DNA of 64,000 nucleotides, from the NCBI RefSeq assembly GCF_900182705.1, contig NZ_FXTP01000005.1, forward strand, positions 124,001-188,000, in the 5' to 3' direction. Each line of letters starts with the position of its first letter. The stretch's first letter is position 1. The translations under genes and the position numbers were made by a program. Below the pieces are notes generated by a model. That model was not told where the DNA came from. It saw only the letters and a list, made by a program, of their open reading frames with translations, and did no database searches. Positions 19,258 to 26,715 of the stretch are shown one piece after another. The stretch is from Gracilimonas mengyeensis (lineage in GTDB: Bacteria; Bacteroidota; Rhodothermia; Balneolales; Balneolaceae).

Positions 19258-20016
19258 ATGGTTCTCACCCAAAAACGCATATCCGATCACATCCTCTGGG
19301 CTAATATCAATCGCCCAAAAGCACTCAATGCCATAGATTTTGAGGTACTGGATGAACTGGAAAAGCTGGTCCAAAAGGTTGAAGAAGACGAAGACATTCG
19401 CGTTCTCATTTTGAGCGGAAGCGGGGATAATACCTTTGTCTCGGGCGGTGACCTCAAAAAATTTCATACCATCAAAGAAAAAGATAAGATGGTGGGACAG
19501 GCACAGCGCATTCAAGATCTTTTGTTCCGTATTGAAGAACTTCCCTGCTGGACGGTCGCTCATATCAATGGGGATGCTTATGGCGGGGGAATTGAACTCA
19601 TGCTGGCCTTCGACTTCCGGCTTTCGGTACCTGATGCCAAATTCGGTTTCACCCAGGGACGCTTTTACCTGGTGCCTGGCTGGGGCGGCATGACTCGCCT
19701 GGTGGAAAAAGTGGGCCGAACCAAAGCACTGGAATGGCAGGGAAAATCAGAAGTTTTAGAAGCCCATAAAGTGCTGGCACATGGTATGATTGAACACATA
19801 CTGCTGGGAGATCACCCCGAAAAAGAAACCCTGGCTTGGGTAGAAGCACTTACTCAAAACGACCGGAAATATATCCGAACTCTTAAAGAAAATGCCTTCC
19901 GAATTTCTGCCGCCCGGCGGGAAGCCCTTGAAGCCGAAACCGAGCCTTTTGCTGAGCTTTGGGTCGATGAACAGCATCTTTCCCGTGTGGAAGATTTTAT
20001 GAATAAGGGGAAATAA
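19258..20016 (+). CDS. Enoyl-CoA hydratase/isomerase (crotonase) family protein
   Basis: 252 residues with the crotonase core: oxyanion-hole segment FVSGGDLKKF, then HINGDAYGGGIELMLAFDFRL and LVPGWGGMTRLVEKVG. The first catalytic glutamate of hydratases is kept (GGIELML), but the second, normally in a QPE motif, is replaced by FTQGRF. So true hydratase activity is doubtful; an isomerase, thioesterase or decarboxylase role is possible. It starts 5 nt after the M28 peptidase gene. Confidence 0.85.
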   Translation: MVLTQKRISDHILWANINRPKALNAIDFEVLDELEKLVQKVEEDEDIRVLILSGSGDNTFVSGGDLKKFHTIKEKDKMVGQAQRIQDLLFRIEELPCWTVAHINGDAYGGGIELMLAFDFRLSVPDAKFGFTQGRFYLVPGWGGMTRLVEKVGRTKALEWQGKSEVLEAHKVLAHGMIEHILLGDHPEKETLAWVEALTQNDRKYIRTLKENAFRISAARREALEAETEPFAELWVDEQHLSRVEDFMNKGK

Positions 20017-20050
20017 GTTGAATTCTTAACCGGGACCCTGGTATCACTAA

Positions 20051-20074
20051 GATCCCTGCCTACGCAGGGATGAC
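20051..20074 (+). repeat. GATCCCTGCCTACGCAGGGATGACC palindromic repeat
   Basis: TCCCTGC-CTAC-GCAGGGA hairpin followed by TGACC and a short T-run. It lies 35 bp past the crotonase stop and may also serve as its terminator. Other copies are at 26547 (+), 5099 (damaged) and 44864 (inverted). Confidence 0.6.
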
Positions 20075-20115
20075 CCTTTTTAAGTAGATAAAAAAGCGAC
20101 CCTGTTTATCCCTCC

Positions 20116-20146
20116 CTTTAGCTTAACCCACGGATGAATCCGTGGG
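20116..20146. repeat. Hairpin CCCACGGAT-GA-ATCCGTGGG
   Basis: Nine-bp perfect arms, a short-loop palindrome between the crotonase gene and the DUF2784 gene. Similar in style to CGCGGG-TCCAG-CCCGCG near 48150 and GCTCGAAACC-type stems at 30250. Confidence 0.5.
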
Positions 20147-20173
20147 CGATGGATTCTTTCAGAAACTTATTTA

Positions 20174-20569
20174 ATGACTTTGATTGGTGGTTTTATGTAT
20201 CAATTCCTGGATTACTTTTTCGTGGTGTTCCACTTTTCGTTGATCCTGTTTAACCTCACCGGATGGATTTTCCACAAAACGCGCCGGCTGCATCTGTACG
20301 TTATTACCGCAACGATCTTCTCGTGGGTAGGCCTGGGTATTTTTTATGGATGGGGTTACTGTCCCTGCACCGACTGGCACTGGCAAATAAAATATCAACT
20401 CGGAGAAACCGGCCTCCCGGCGTCATACATTAAATATTACCTGGATGCGGTTACCGGTATTTCCTGGGATGCGTTTACGGTTGATGTTCTTACCGCCAGT
20501 TTGGGCATTGCGGCTTTTTTGTTGTCGGTTTGGATAAACCTGAAAGATTACGTTTCACAAAATAATTAA
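20174..20569 (+). CDS. DUF2784-family small membrane protein
   Basis: 131 residues with four hydrophobic segments. The family signature GWGYCPCTDWHWQIKY and the following LPASYIKYYLDAVTG are clear. The start may be the ATG at 20195 (MYQFLDYF), which fits the family better. Function is unknown; members are small inner-membrane proteins. The gene ends 25 bp before a strong bidirectional terminator. Confidence 0.85.
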   Translation: MTLIGGFMYQFLDYFFVVFHFSLILFNLTGWIFHKTRRLHLYVITATIFSWVGLGIFYGWGYCPCTDWHWQIKYQLGETGLPASYIKYYLDAVTGISWDAFTVDVLTASLGIAAFLLSVWINLKDYVSQNN

Positions 20570-20594
20570 CAGTTACAATTCTTCAGCTAATAAA

Positions 20595-20628
20595 AAACCT
20601 CCAAGGTTTTAAGAAACCTTGGAGGTTT
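20595..20628. terminator. Bidirectional terminator between DUF2784 and the DUF2911 lipoprotein
   Basis: Perfect 15-bp arms AAACCTCCAAGGTTT and AAACCTTGGAGGTTT with loop TAAG, A-rich before and T-rich after on either strand. It serves two convergent genes. Confidence 0.9.
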
Positions 20629-20651
20629 GATTTGAAATGAAAAATCAAAGA

Positions 20652-21815
20652 TTACTCAATGGTAAAAGGGGCACTAAACACGGTTTCGCCCCATATCAGC
20701 TGGAGCTCACCGCCATTATCCGTTTCAACTACAGTTATAGTGAAAGCTTCCGTACTTTCTTCCTTCGTAGAGATTTCCATCGGTACGCGACCTAAATCCA
20801 TGCTCTCATCGTAGGCCGTTCCATTCTGTCCGGTTTCCTCGTTAATGATTAACGTGCCTCCATCCTCTTCTGGAATAGTGAAGAGTGTATAATCACCAGC
20901 TGGTACTTCGAGATCGCCAAATTGCAGATCAGAAGTGGTAGAAAAGTGTGTTGCCCGGTTGGCTCCGGTTCTCCAGACTTCGCCCCAAGGCACGATGCCT
21001 CCAAATAGTTCACGGTCGCGTTTTTGGGGAGAACCGTATTCAAGTTGAAAATTGGTATCGCCGATGTCATACTCTACTTCTACAAAACCGGAAAGAGATC
21101 CGAAAGAATTTCCAGCCCGGTCTTGTTCGGCAAACCTCATACCGATATCGTCAATTGGCAATGATTCATGTCTATACACTTTCAGCTTTCGGGTAGTTAA
21201 ACCTGCATCCAGATATTCCAAGTTACCGCTGTCATCCACATTCACACCCATCACACCGCGGAATGGATGGCGGATAGTCATGGAATCGCCTTCCAGATCA
21301 GCTATAGTGAAATCAGATAACCGGTTGCCCGTTAACAATGGTTGGATTACGGTATCCTGACCTGTTTCTACCGCGTTGTTAAAGGCTACCTCAAAAGGCC
21401 AGTGTACCATGTCGATGAATGGCAATACGCCCGGTTCGTAAGGCGCCGTGTACGTGCCTGGATTATTTTCTTCCATCACTTCCACATACAGGCTGTCGCC
21501 CACGCGATTAACGGTTCGGGTGACCGCTCCTGATCCGGTAAAACCTTCCACCGGCGGATATACGGTTTTAACCATCTCCTCTATACCGCCAGTCTCATCC
21601 AGCGTTAATTTATAAGCAGAAAATGAAGTTTCCGGCACTCGTAAAACCACTTGTGCGGTTATACTGGAGTCGGTTTTCACAAATTGCTCCACCGCCAGCG
21701 TATCGTTTCCAAGCATGGTCACGAATGATGCCTCGTCCTCAACTCCATCTTGGGAACCAGAAGTGCAGGCCCCTAATGTTAATGCAACAAATAGTATCCA
21801 TACAAAATGTCTCAT
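20652..21815 (-). CDS. DUF2911-containing lipoprotein
   Basis: 387 residues from the ATG at 21815; the frame is open to 21866 but MRHFVWILF...GAC gives a proper lipoprotein signal with Cys17. The C-terminal half carries DUF2911 (about 235-385: YGSPQKRDRELFGG, VWRTGANRATHFST, VPAGDYTLFTIP). The N-terminal half (about 30-225) is an extra beta-rich region that I cannot name. The protein should face the periplasm or cell surface. It is monocistronic. Confidence 0.85.
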   Translation of the reverse strand: MRHFVWILFVALTLGACTSGSQDGVEDEASFVTMLGNDTLAVEQFVKTDSSITAQVVLRVPETSFSAYKLTLDETGGIEEMVKTVYPPVEGFTGSGAVTRTVNRVGDSLYVEVMEENNPGTYTAPYEPGVLPFIDMVHWPFEVAFNNAVETGQDTVIQPLLTGNRLSDFTIADLEGDSMTIRHPFRGVMGVNVDDSGNLEYLDAGLTTRKLKVYRHESLPIDDIGMRFAEQDRAGNSFGSLSGFVEVEYDIGDTNFQLEYGSPQKRDRELFGGIVPWGEVWRTGANRATHFSTTSDLQFGDLEVPAGDYTLFTIPEEDGGTLIINEETGQNGTAYDESMDLGRVPMEISTKEESTEAFTITVVETDNGGELQLIWGETVFSAPFTIE

Positions 21816-21996
21816 AGCAAATAATTTGGTTTTAGATTGATAAAAATCTATTTCTAAATGATTCAATGAACAAATATGTATTGGTTAAAAATTGAAACGT
21901 CCTCTATTTATGCTACTATCACAACAAAATTATCGGCTAAATAGTTGGACGTTAACCGCTTTACGGATTTCAAATTATTAGCCTCGGCTTAACGCC

Positions 21997-22644
21997 TTAC
22001 TGTTCTGTCGCCACATTGCCGCTTTCAATCTGTTGGAATGCATCCTTAAAGACTTTTACGGGCTGAGCTCCAGACAATCCGTATTTTTCGTTGATGTAGA
22101 AAAAAGGCACGCCCTGAATCCCAATTTGTCTGGCCACATGCTCATCTTGCCGAACTGCACTTTTATAGGTTTCCTCTTCCAGTACAGAAGCAGCCTCCCT
22201 GGCATCAAGACCTACACCTTCAGCTATTTTCACTAAAGTATCGGAATCACTGATTAGCTTACCTTCAGTAAAATATGCGGCCAACAGGGCTTCCTTCATT
22301 TCATCCTGCAATCCGTTTTCTTTGGCAAGATGGAGTAATTGGTGCGCTTTAAAGGAATTGGCCGGTTGTATATCGTCCATGTTGTAATCCAGCCCTACAT
22401 CTTCGGCATTTTTGACCATGTTGGCATTCATCTGTTTTGCCCAGTCAAGATCTTTACCATACTTCTTCGCCAACACTTCGTTGATGTTGGCATCAGTATG
22501 CTCCGGAGCCTCTGTGTCCAGTTCAAAACTACGCCATATAATTTCTGCATCAATTTCGGGAAGTTGCTCCAATGCCTGTTCCATATGTCGCTTTCCGATG
22601 TAACAAAACGGACAGACTACATCTGACCATATCTCAATTTTCAT
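21997..22644 (-). CDS. DsbA-family oxidoreductase, FrnE-like
   Basis: 215 residues, no signal peptide. The N-terminus MKIEIWSDVVCPFCYIGKR has the redox pair Cys11-x-x-Cys14 and the F-C-Y-I-G-K that marks FrnE-type proteins. The helical insert and the cis-Pro loop GVQGVPFF-like segment (reads IGIQGVPFFYINE, about 172-184) are present. It is a cytoplasmic thiol oxidoreductase or isomerase, often tied to oxidative stress. The neighbours give no further clue. Confidence 0.93.
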   Translation of the reverse strand: MKIEIWSDVVCPFCYIGKRHMEQALEQLPEIDAEIIWRSFELDTEAPEHTDANINEVLAKKYGKDLDWAKQMNANMVKNAEDVGLDYNMDDIQPANSFKAHQLLHLAKENGLQDEMKEALLAAYFTEGKLISDSDTLVKIAEGVGLDAREAASVLEEETYKSAVRQDEHVARQIGIQGVPFFYINEKYGLSGAQPVKVFKDAFQQIESGNVATEQ

Positions 22645-22821
22645 ATCTTAATTCTATAATGTGTTTAGGTTGGTTGCTCTTAGTTCTGAATAACGAAAAT
22701 ATGAGCCTTTTTGTTCAGCTGCAGGTCCAAGGCTATGACGTACAAACCAGTCGGCCACGAACATTGGGATGAGGTTTCAGGATGGACTTTAGCTGATCAT
22801 CCCGTTGGGAGTCGTATTTAA

Positions 22822-22945
22822 AATAACGTCAGTTCGATATAAAAAACGTCATTGCTGCAGATGTTAGATAATTTGGTTAGAAACCCCCGAATGGGGACGG
22901 CTAGAAAACAGTCATTGAATTATCTAACATCTACAGTGATGAACA
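22822..22945. repeat. TAACGTCAGTTCGATAT head followed by a large imperfect hairpin
   Basis: The word at 22822-22840 matches the ends of the element at 5244-5523. It is followed by an inverted pair: CATTGCTGCAGATGTTAGAT and its partner ATCTAACATCTACAGTGATG, extended by AATT, giving arms of about 24 bp with three mismatches at 22850-22943. An inner CCCC-GAAT-GGGG hairpin lies in the loop. No gene fits here. The rest of the gap 22645-23023 shows nothing else. Confidence 0.6.
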
Positions 22946-23023
22946 CGGGGAGAGGAAACAGGGACCTTCAGTCTCAAGCCAAACCCTGTACTTCCAGTAC
23001 AAGGTGTTTTATTTTCAAAAAAA

Positions 23024-24253
23024 TCAGGCTGTTTCTGTGTCCGCATTGCGTAATCCCAGGAATGCTAAGAAAGCTCCGGCCACGACTGTTAGAAAAGCAG
23101 AAAACAGAATCGACTCGATGGCAACCCCGTTATCCAGCATCCATCCCATAAGAAACGGGCTCAGAGCGGTACTGAATACCATCAGCGAAGCAAACAGGGA
23201 ACGCACGGTTCCAATCATGTCTTCTCCGTACAATTCAGCCCACAGCGCAGATTTTGTAGCATTCCCAAAACCCATAGTCACCCCGATCAGGGCCATGTAC
23301 ACAAAAGCGGACCAAATGCCGGGATGAAAAACTCCCATCAGCACACCGGCACCCAATGGCAGAATATAAAAGGGAAATATCTGTCGGGCACTGAAGCGGT
23401 CTATAACCGGACCAATGCCTAAGGAGCTAACAATTCGCGCACCGGCAAAAAAGATGAAAGCGGAAGCAATGATGGCGGCCGTCCAGCCCAACTGTTCAGC
23501 AATGGATACCTGGTACAGGAACAATCCCGTAGCCCAAAATGGAGGTAGTAATACGGCTGGCAGGATCAACCAGAACCGTCGATCACCAAACATCATAGAA
23601 TACGAACCCTTTTTGTCTTCGGACTCCTCACCGGTATCCTCCGTTTTCTTCACCACCTGATTCTTTTCTTCGATGGCCGTTTTCTTCAACAAGTAGAGGA
23701 TGTAGGGAATAAAAACCAGCGCAATAACGGCAGCTATAATGCCCCAGGTTACGCGCCAGCTAAACACGGCCAGAATGGCTGCCATTGCTACCGGCAATAG
23801 ACCTTCTCCCAAAGGATATCCCAGGCTCGATACACTCAATGCTTTCCCACGTTGGAGGTTAAAATACCGGGCCATAGCTGTTTCGGCAGTATGGCCGCTC
23901 AGTCCCTGTCCCGAAAGACGGAGCATCAGTATAGCCGCAAACAAAAATCCGATATGCCAGGAAAACGCCATAGTCAAAGAGGCGATCAGCAGACCGCAAG
24001 CCACATACAAACTGTATCGGCCGATTGGTAACACGTCAATCCATTTTCCCAGGTAGGGCAGGATGGCTGCACTGGCTAAAGTAGCGCCAGAATAGATGGA
24101 GCCAAATGCTGCGTTGGTGAGATTGAAGTCTTCTAAAAAGAAAGGTACAAACAGTGAAATCAGAAATGTTTGGCCAAAGCTTGAAAAGAAGGTAAACGAA
24201 AGACCAAAGCTCAGTACTTTTCTCTCTTGAAGAACAAATGCCAGGTAACTCAA
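23024..24253 (-). CDS. Major facilitator superfamily transporter
   Basis: 409 residues with about 12 hydrophobic segments and a charged central cytoplasmic loop (about 195-220, KKTEDTGEESEDKK). The first half has the loop PYLGKWIDVLPIGRY, corresponding to the MFS loop 2-3. No substrate can be read from the sequence; the general pattern is like monocarboxylate or drug carriers of the family. Monocistronic. Confidence 0.9.
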   Translation of the reverse strand: MSYLAFVLQERKVLSFGLSFTFFSSFGQTFLISLFVPFFLEDFNLTNAAFGSIYSGATLASAAILPYLGKWIDVLPIGRYSLYVACGLLIASLTMAFSWHIGFLFAAILMLRLSGQGLSGHTAETAMARYFNLQRGKALSVSSLGYPLGEGLLPVAMAAILAVFSWRVTWGIIAAVIALVFIPYILYLLKKTAIEEKNQVVKKTEDTGEESEDKKGSYSMMFGDRRFWLILPAVLLPPFWATGLFLYQVSIAEQLGWTAAIIASAFIFFAGARIVSSLGIGPVIDRFSARQIFPFYILPLGAGVLMGVFHPGIWSAFVYMALIGVTMGFGNATKSALWAELYGEDMIGTVRSLFASLMVFSTALSPFLMGWMLDNGVAIESILFSAFLTVVAGAFLAFLGLRNADTETA

Positions 24254-24701
24254 AAGAATAATAGTTTAAATGTTAGCAAACAGTTTGAGTACAAAAAGAT
24301 ACGGGTTTGTGCTTCTAAGAAAAACTTGTGTTGATTGCATTTAGCGATGCTTCAGATAGCCGTGTTTTATGATAGCAGTTCCAGTTTGATTGCGCTTTGA
24401 TGAAGCCTCTTTTTGGTTTGATTTTTTTGTTCTATTTACTCCCTTATCCCCCGTTTCCACCTTTACTTCCAAAAAAACCTTTTACCTGTTAACCCAAGAT
24501 TTGTGCGAGATAACAGCCCCAGGAACCCTTCACTGTACCTATTTCAGCTTAATTGAAAACCCTTAAGCCAGGTGCAATTTCAACCGGTTAAAATATCAGA
24601 CCTGAGCTTGCCCGCATTTTTTTATATATTGTAAGGTCTTTATTGAAAGACGTGATCTTTGAAAATTGAACTATAAAGCCAAAATGTAAGAGGTGTAACC
24701 A
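24254..24701. other. Intergenic region between the MFS and DEAD-box-like genes
   Basis: It holds two divergent promoters by position. I see no repeat, hairpin or small gene of note. AAGAGG at 24688-24693 precedes the TTG start at 24702 by 8 nt and supports that start. Confidence 0.5.
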
Positions 24702-26321
24702 TTGAGTTTTGAACAATTTGGCCTGAGCCCCGAACTGTTGAGCGGGCTGGCCGACGTACGAATTGAAGAACCTACACCTCTCCAGAATGAAGTTATTCCA
24801 CTGGCGCTGCAAGGCAAACATATCCTTGCAAAATATGAAGCCGGTGAAGATGATGGAGTATTTTTGATACCAGCATTGCAAAAACTGACGACCAACGGAG
24901 AGGTTAAAGGCACACGAGTTTTAATATTAACACCATCTGTAGAACGGGCAAAAGCGATTGATGAACAGGTTTGGGCTATGGGTTACCATGCTCAAGTTGG
25001 CAGCAGCTTGCTGTCTATGAAAGGAAATCGCGGAGAGCAAGAACAAGCCCTGAAGGATGAAGCCCCGGTTGTGGTAGCCAATCCCGGCCGGATTATTGAA
25101 TTACTGGAAAAGAATAAGCAGAAGCTTTCTCACGTGGAGCTCGTCATTATTGACGAAGCCCATGGCATGGAGAACTATAACCTGGTGAGCCGGGTAAAAG
25201 ACATCATGCAATATGTGGAAGGAGAGCCTCAGCCTTTAATCTTTTCTGAAAAGAACAACCAAGCTACGCAAGAGCTTTCCGATATGCTGCTTCAGAATCC
25301 TTCTGTTATAGGATTTGATAAAGCAGGCACACATTCTTCCTCATCTGAGAAAAACACATCCGAGGACAAGAAAACCCAGGAAAACAAACCTGAATCATCT
25401 TCCAAAGAAAATAAGGAAGAGGATGAGCAGGAAGAGTTTGTACTGGATCAGGAAGAGGTAAACCGCAAACTGCGCGAAGCCAGCGTGAGCGTGGTATTGA
25501 ATCCTGAAGAGAAAAAAGAGGAAAAGCAGGAGCAAACTTCAGATAGTGAACAGGATGATGATCCGGGACCTATTAACGAAGACCTGAGCCAGGGCTACAT
25601 TTATGTTCCTCCACGGGCTAAGATTTCTACACTGCTGGCACACCTGGAAAAGAACCTTACGGACAAAGTTGTGGTATTTGCTGCTTCCAAGCGTACTACC
25701 GATCGACTTTTCCGCATTATTCGTAAGAAAGGATGGGGCGTAGTAAGTATTAACCCCGGACTGAAGGAAGAATATTATAACGAACGCTTTGGAAAGTTTA
25801 CTTCCGGCGAAATGAAGATTTTACTGGTTGGCGGACTTTCTGCTACTGAAGTGGATCTGAATGAAGCCAAGCAGGTCATCAACTATGATGTGCCTAACGA
25901 AGTGGAAGAGTATAAGTACCGCGCGGAATTAGTAGGCAAAGGCAAAGCAACTCGTATGATCTCTCTCGTATCCAAAATGGATAAAGATGATATCGATGAG
26001 ATTGTGAAGCAGGTAGGATATGCGCCAAAGGAAATTCCGCTTCCTGAAGAAGTGAAAGAGAAAAAAGGACGTGGCAAGAAATCACGCCGTAAGAAAAACA
26101 GTAAGCGCAAAGGCCGAAACAATAAAAGCAGTAATAGCAACAACAAGGATCGCAAGCGCAGAAAAGATCCTAAAAAAGAGAATAAAACAAACGGCCTGCC
26201 CCGCCCCACTTACGATGGTTTATCTGGTGGAAAGGAGGGCAAAAAGAAAGGAAAAGGTAAGCGCCCAAGTCCGGGTAAAAGTGATGGCGCATTTGGCTGG
26301 ATTAAAAAACTGTTTAATTAA
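24702..26321 (+). CDS. DEAD-box helicase-derived protein with lost catalytic motifs
   Basis: 539 residues from a TTG start; an in-frame stop lies two codons upstream and AAGAGG is well spaced. The Q motif (EEPTPLQNEVIP, 22-33) and the Rec A-like order of a DEAD-box protein are clear. Motif I should read AxTGxGKT but reads AKYEAGEDD (43-51), so the invariant Lys and Thr are Glu49 and Asp50. Motif II is DEAH (151-154). Motif III SAT reads SEK. Motif V lost its Arg (GGLSATEVDL) and motif VI HRIGRTGR reads YRAELVGK. An acidic insert (about 210-300) separates the two halves and a very basic tail (about 450-525) ends in GAFGWIKKLFN. It is probably an RNA-binding, ATPase-inactive relative. Confidence 0.88.
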   Translation: MSFEQFGLSPELLSGLADVRIEEPTPLQNEVIPLALQGKHILAKYEAGEDDGVFLIPALQKLTTNGEVKGTRVLILTPSVERAKAIDEQVWAMGYHAQVGSSLLSMKGNRGEQEQALKDEAPVVVANPGRIIELLEKNKQKLSHVELVIIDEAHGMENYNLVSRVKDIMQYVEGEPQPLIFSEKNNQATQELSDMLLQNPSVIGFDKAGTHSSSSEKNTSEDKKTQENKPESSSKENKEEDEQEEFVLDQEEVNRKLREASVSVVLNPEEKKEEKQEQTSDSEQDDDPGPINEDLSQGYIYVPPRAKISTLLAHLEKNLTDKVVVFAASKRTTDRLFRIIRKKGWGVVSINPGLKEEYYNERFGKFTSGEMKILLVGGLSATEVDLNEAKQVINYDVPNEVEEYKYRAELVGKGKATRMISLVSKMDKDDIDEIVKQVGYAPKEIPLPEEVKEKKGRGKKSRRKKNSKRKGRNNKSSNSNNKDRKRRKDPKKENKTNGLPRPTYDGLSGGKEGKKKGKGKRPSPGKSDGAFGWIKKLFN

Positions 26322-26360
26322 AGCCGCCTGATTTCATAACGATTTATACCTGGCAAACGA

Positions 26361-26396
26361 AAAAGGCCTGTCATCTTATGGTGACGGGCCTTTTTT
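26361..26396 (+). terminator. Terminator after the DEAD-box-like gene
   Basis: AAAAGGCCTGTCA pairs with TGACGGGCCTTTT around a short loop and is followed by T6. It lies 40 bp past the stop. Confidence 0.9.
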
Positions 26397-26403
26397 ATGG
26401 TTC

Positions 26404-26422
26404 TTAATGTGAATTCGATATA
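26404..26422 (+). repeat. TTAATGTGAATTCGATAT copy of the dispersed head word
   Basis: Differs by one base from TAACGTGAATTCGATAT-type copies at 5244-5523, 22822 and 48060. It is followed by AT-rich sequence and then the palindromes at 26474 and 26549. Confidence 0.5.
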
Positions 26423-26473
26423 AGAATTGATATAGAAATATGTTTAATGCTCATTCCGCAGCTTACCTGTCCC

Positions 26474-26566
26474 GACAAACTTGTCGGTGAGGCCCGGAAT
26501 CTTATTGTTTGCCAGCTATCAATAGTTGGATTCAACAAAAAAATTAGATCCCTGCCTGCGCAGGGA
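26474..26566 (+). repeat. Two palindromes: CCGACAAACTTGTCGG and GATCCCTGCCTGCGCAGGGATGA
   Basis: The first hairpin is at 26474-26489; the second (TCCCTGC-CTGC-GCAGGGA) at 26549-26566 is a clean copy of the family also seen at 20051 and 44864. Both lie in the convergent gap between the DEAD-box-like gene and yidC. Confidence 0.6.
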
Positions 26567-26634
26567 TGAACATAAAACCTCCTTTTAACCGGTTTTACCT
26601 ATTCTTATCTCAGGATTTCTGTACTGACAGAAAC

Positions 26635-26687
26635 AAAAACGGCCCAGACTAACCATGCACGTTTTGCATGGCTTGCCTGAGCCGTTA
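26635..26687 (-). terminator. Terminator of the rpmH-rnpA-yidC operon
   Basis: On the minus strand AACGGCTCAGG...CCATGCA pairs with TGCATGG...CTGGGCCGTT, with a small internal loop, and is followed by T5. It lies 29 bp past the yidC stop. Confidence 0.85.
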
Positions 26688-26715
26688 ACATTGTAAATAA
26701 GTTGGTTTGACTGTT

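Noticed and set aside
24702-26321. Frameshift or pseudogene explanation for the DEAD-box-like gene
   Set aside because: The frame is continuous over 539 codons, has a ribosome-binding site and terminator, and altered residues are single replacements in conserved positions, not scrambled stretches.
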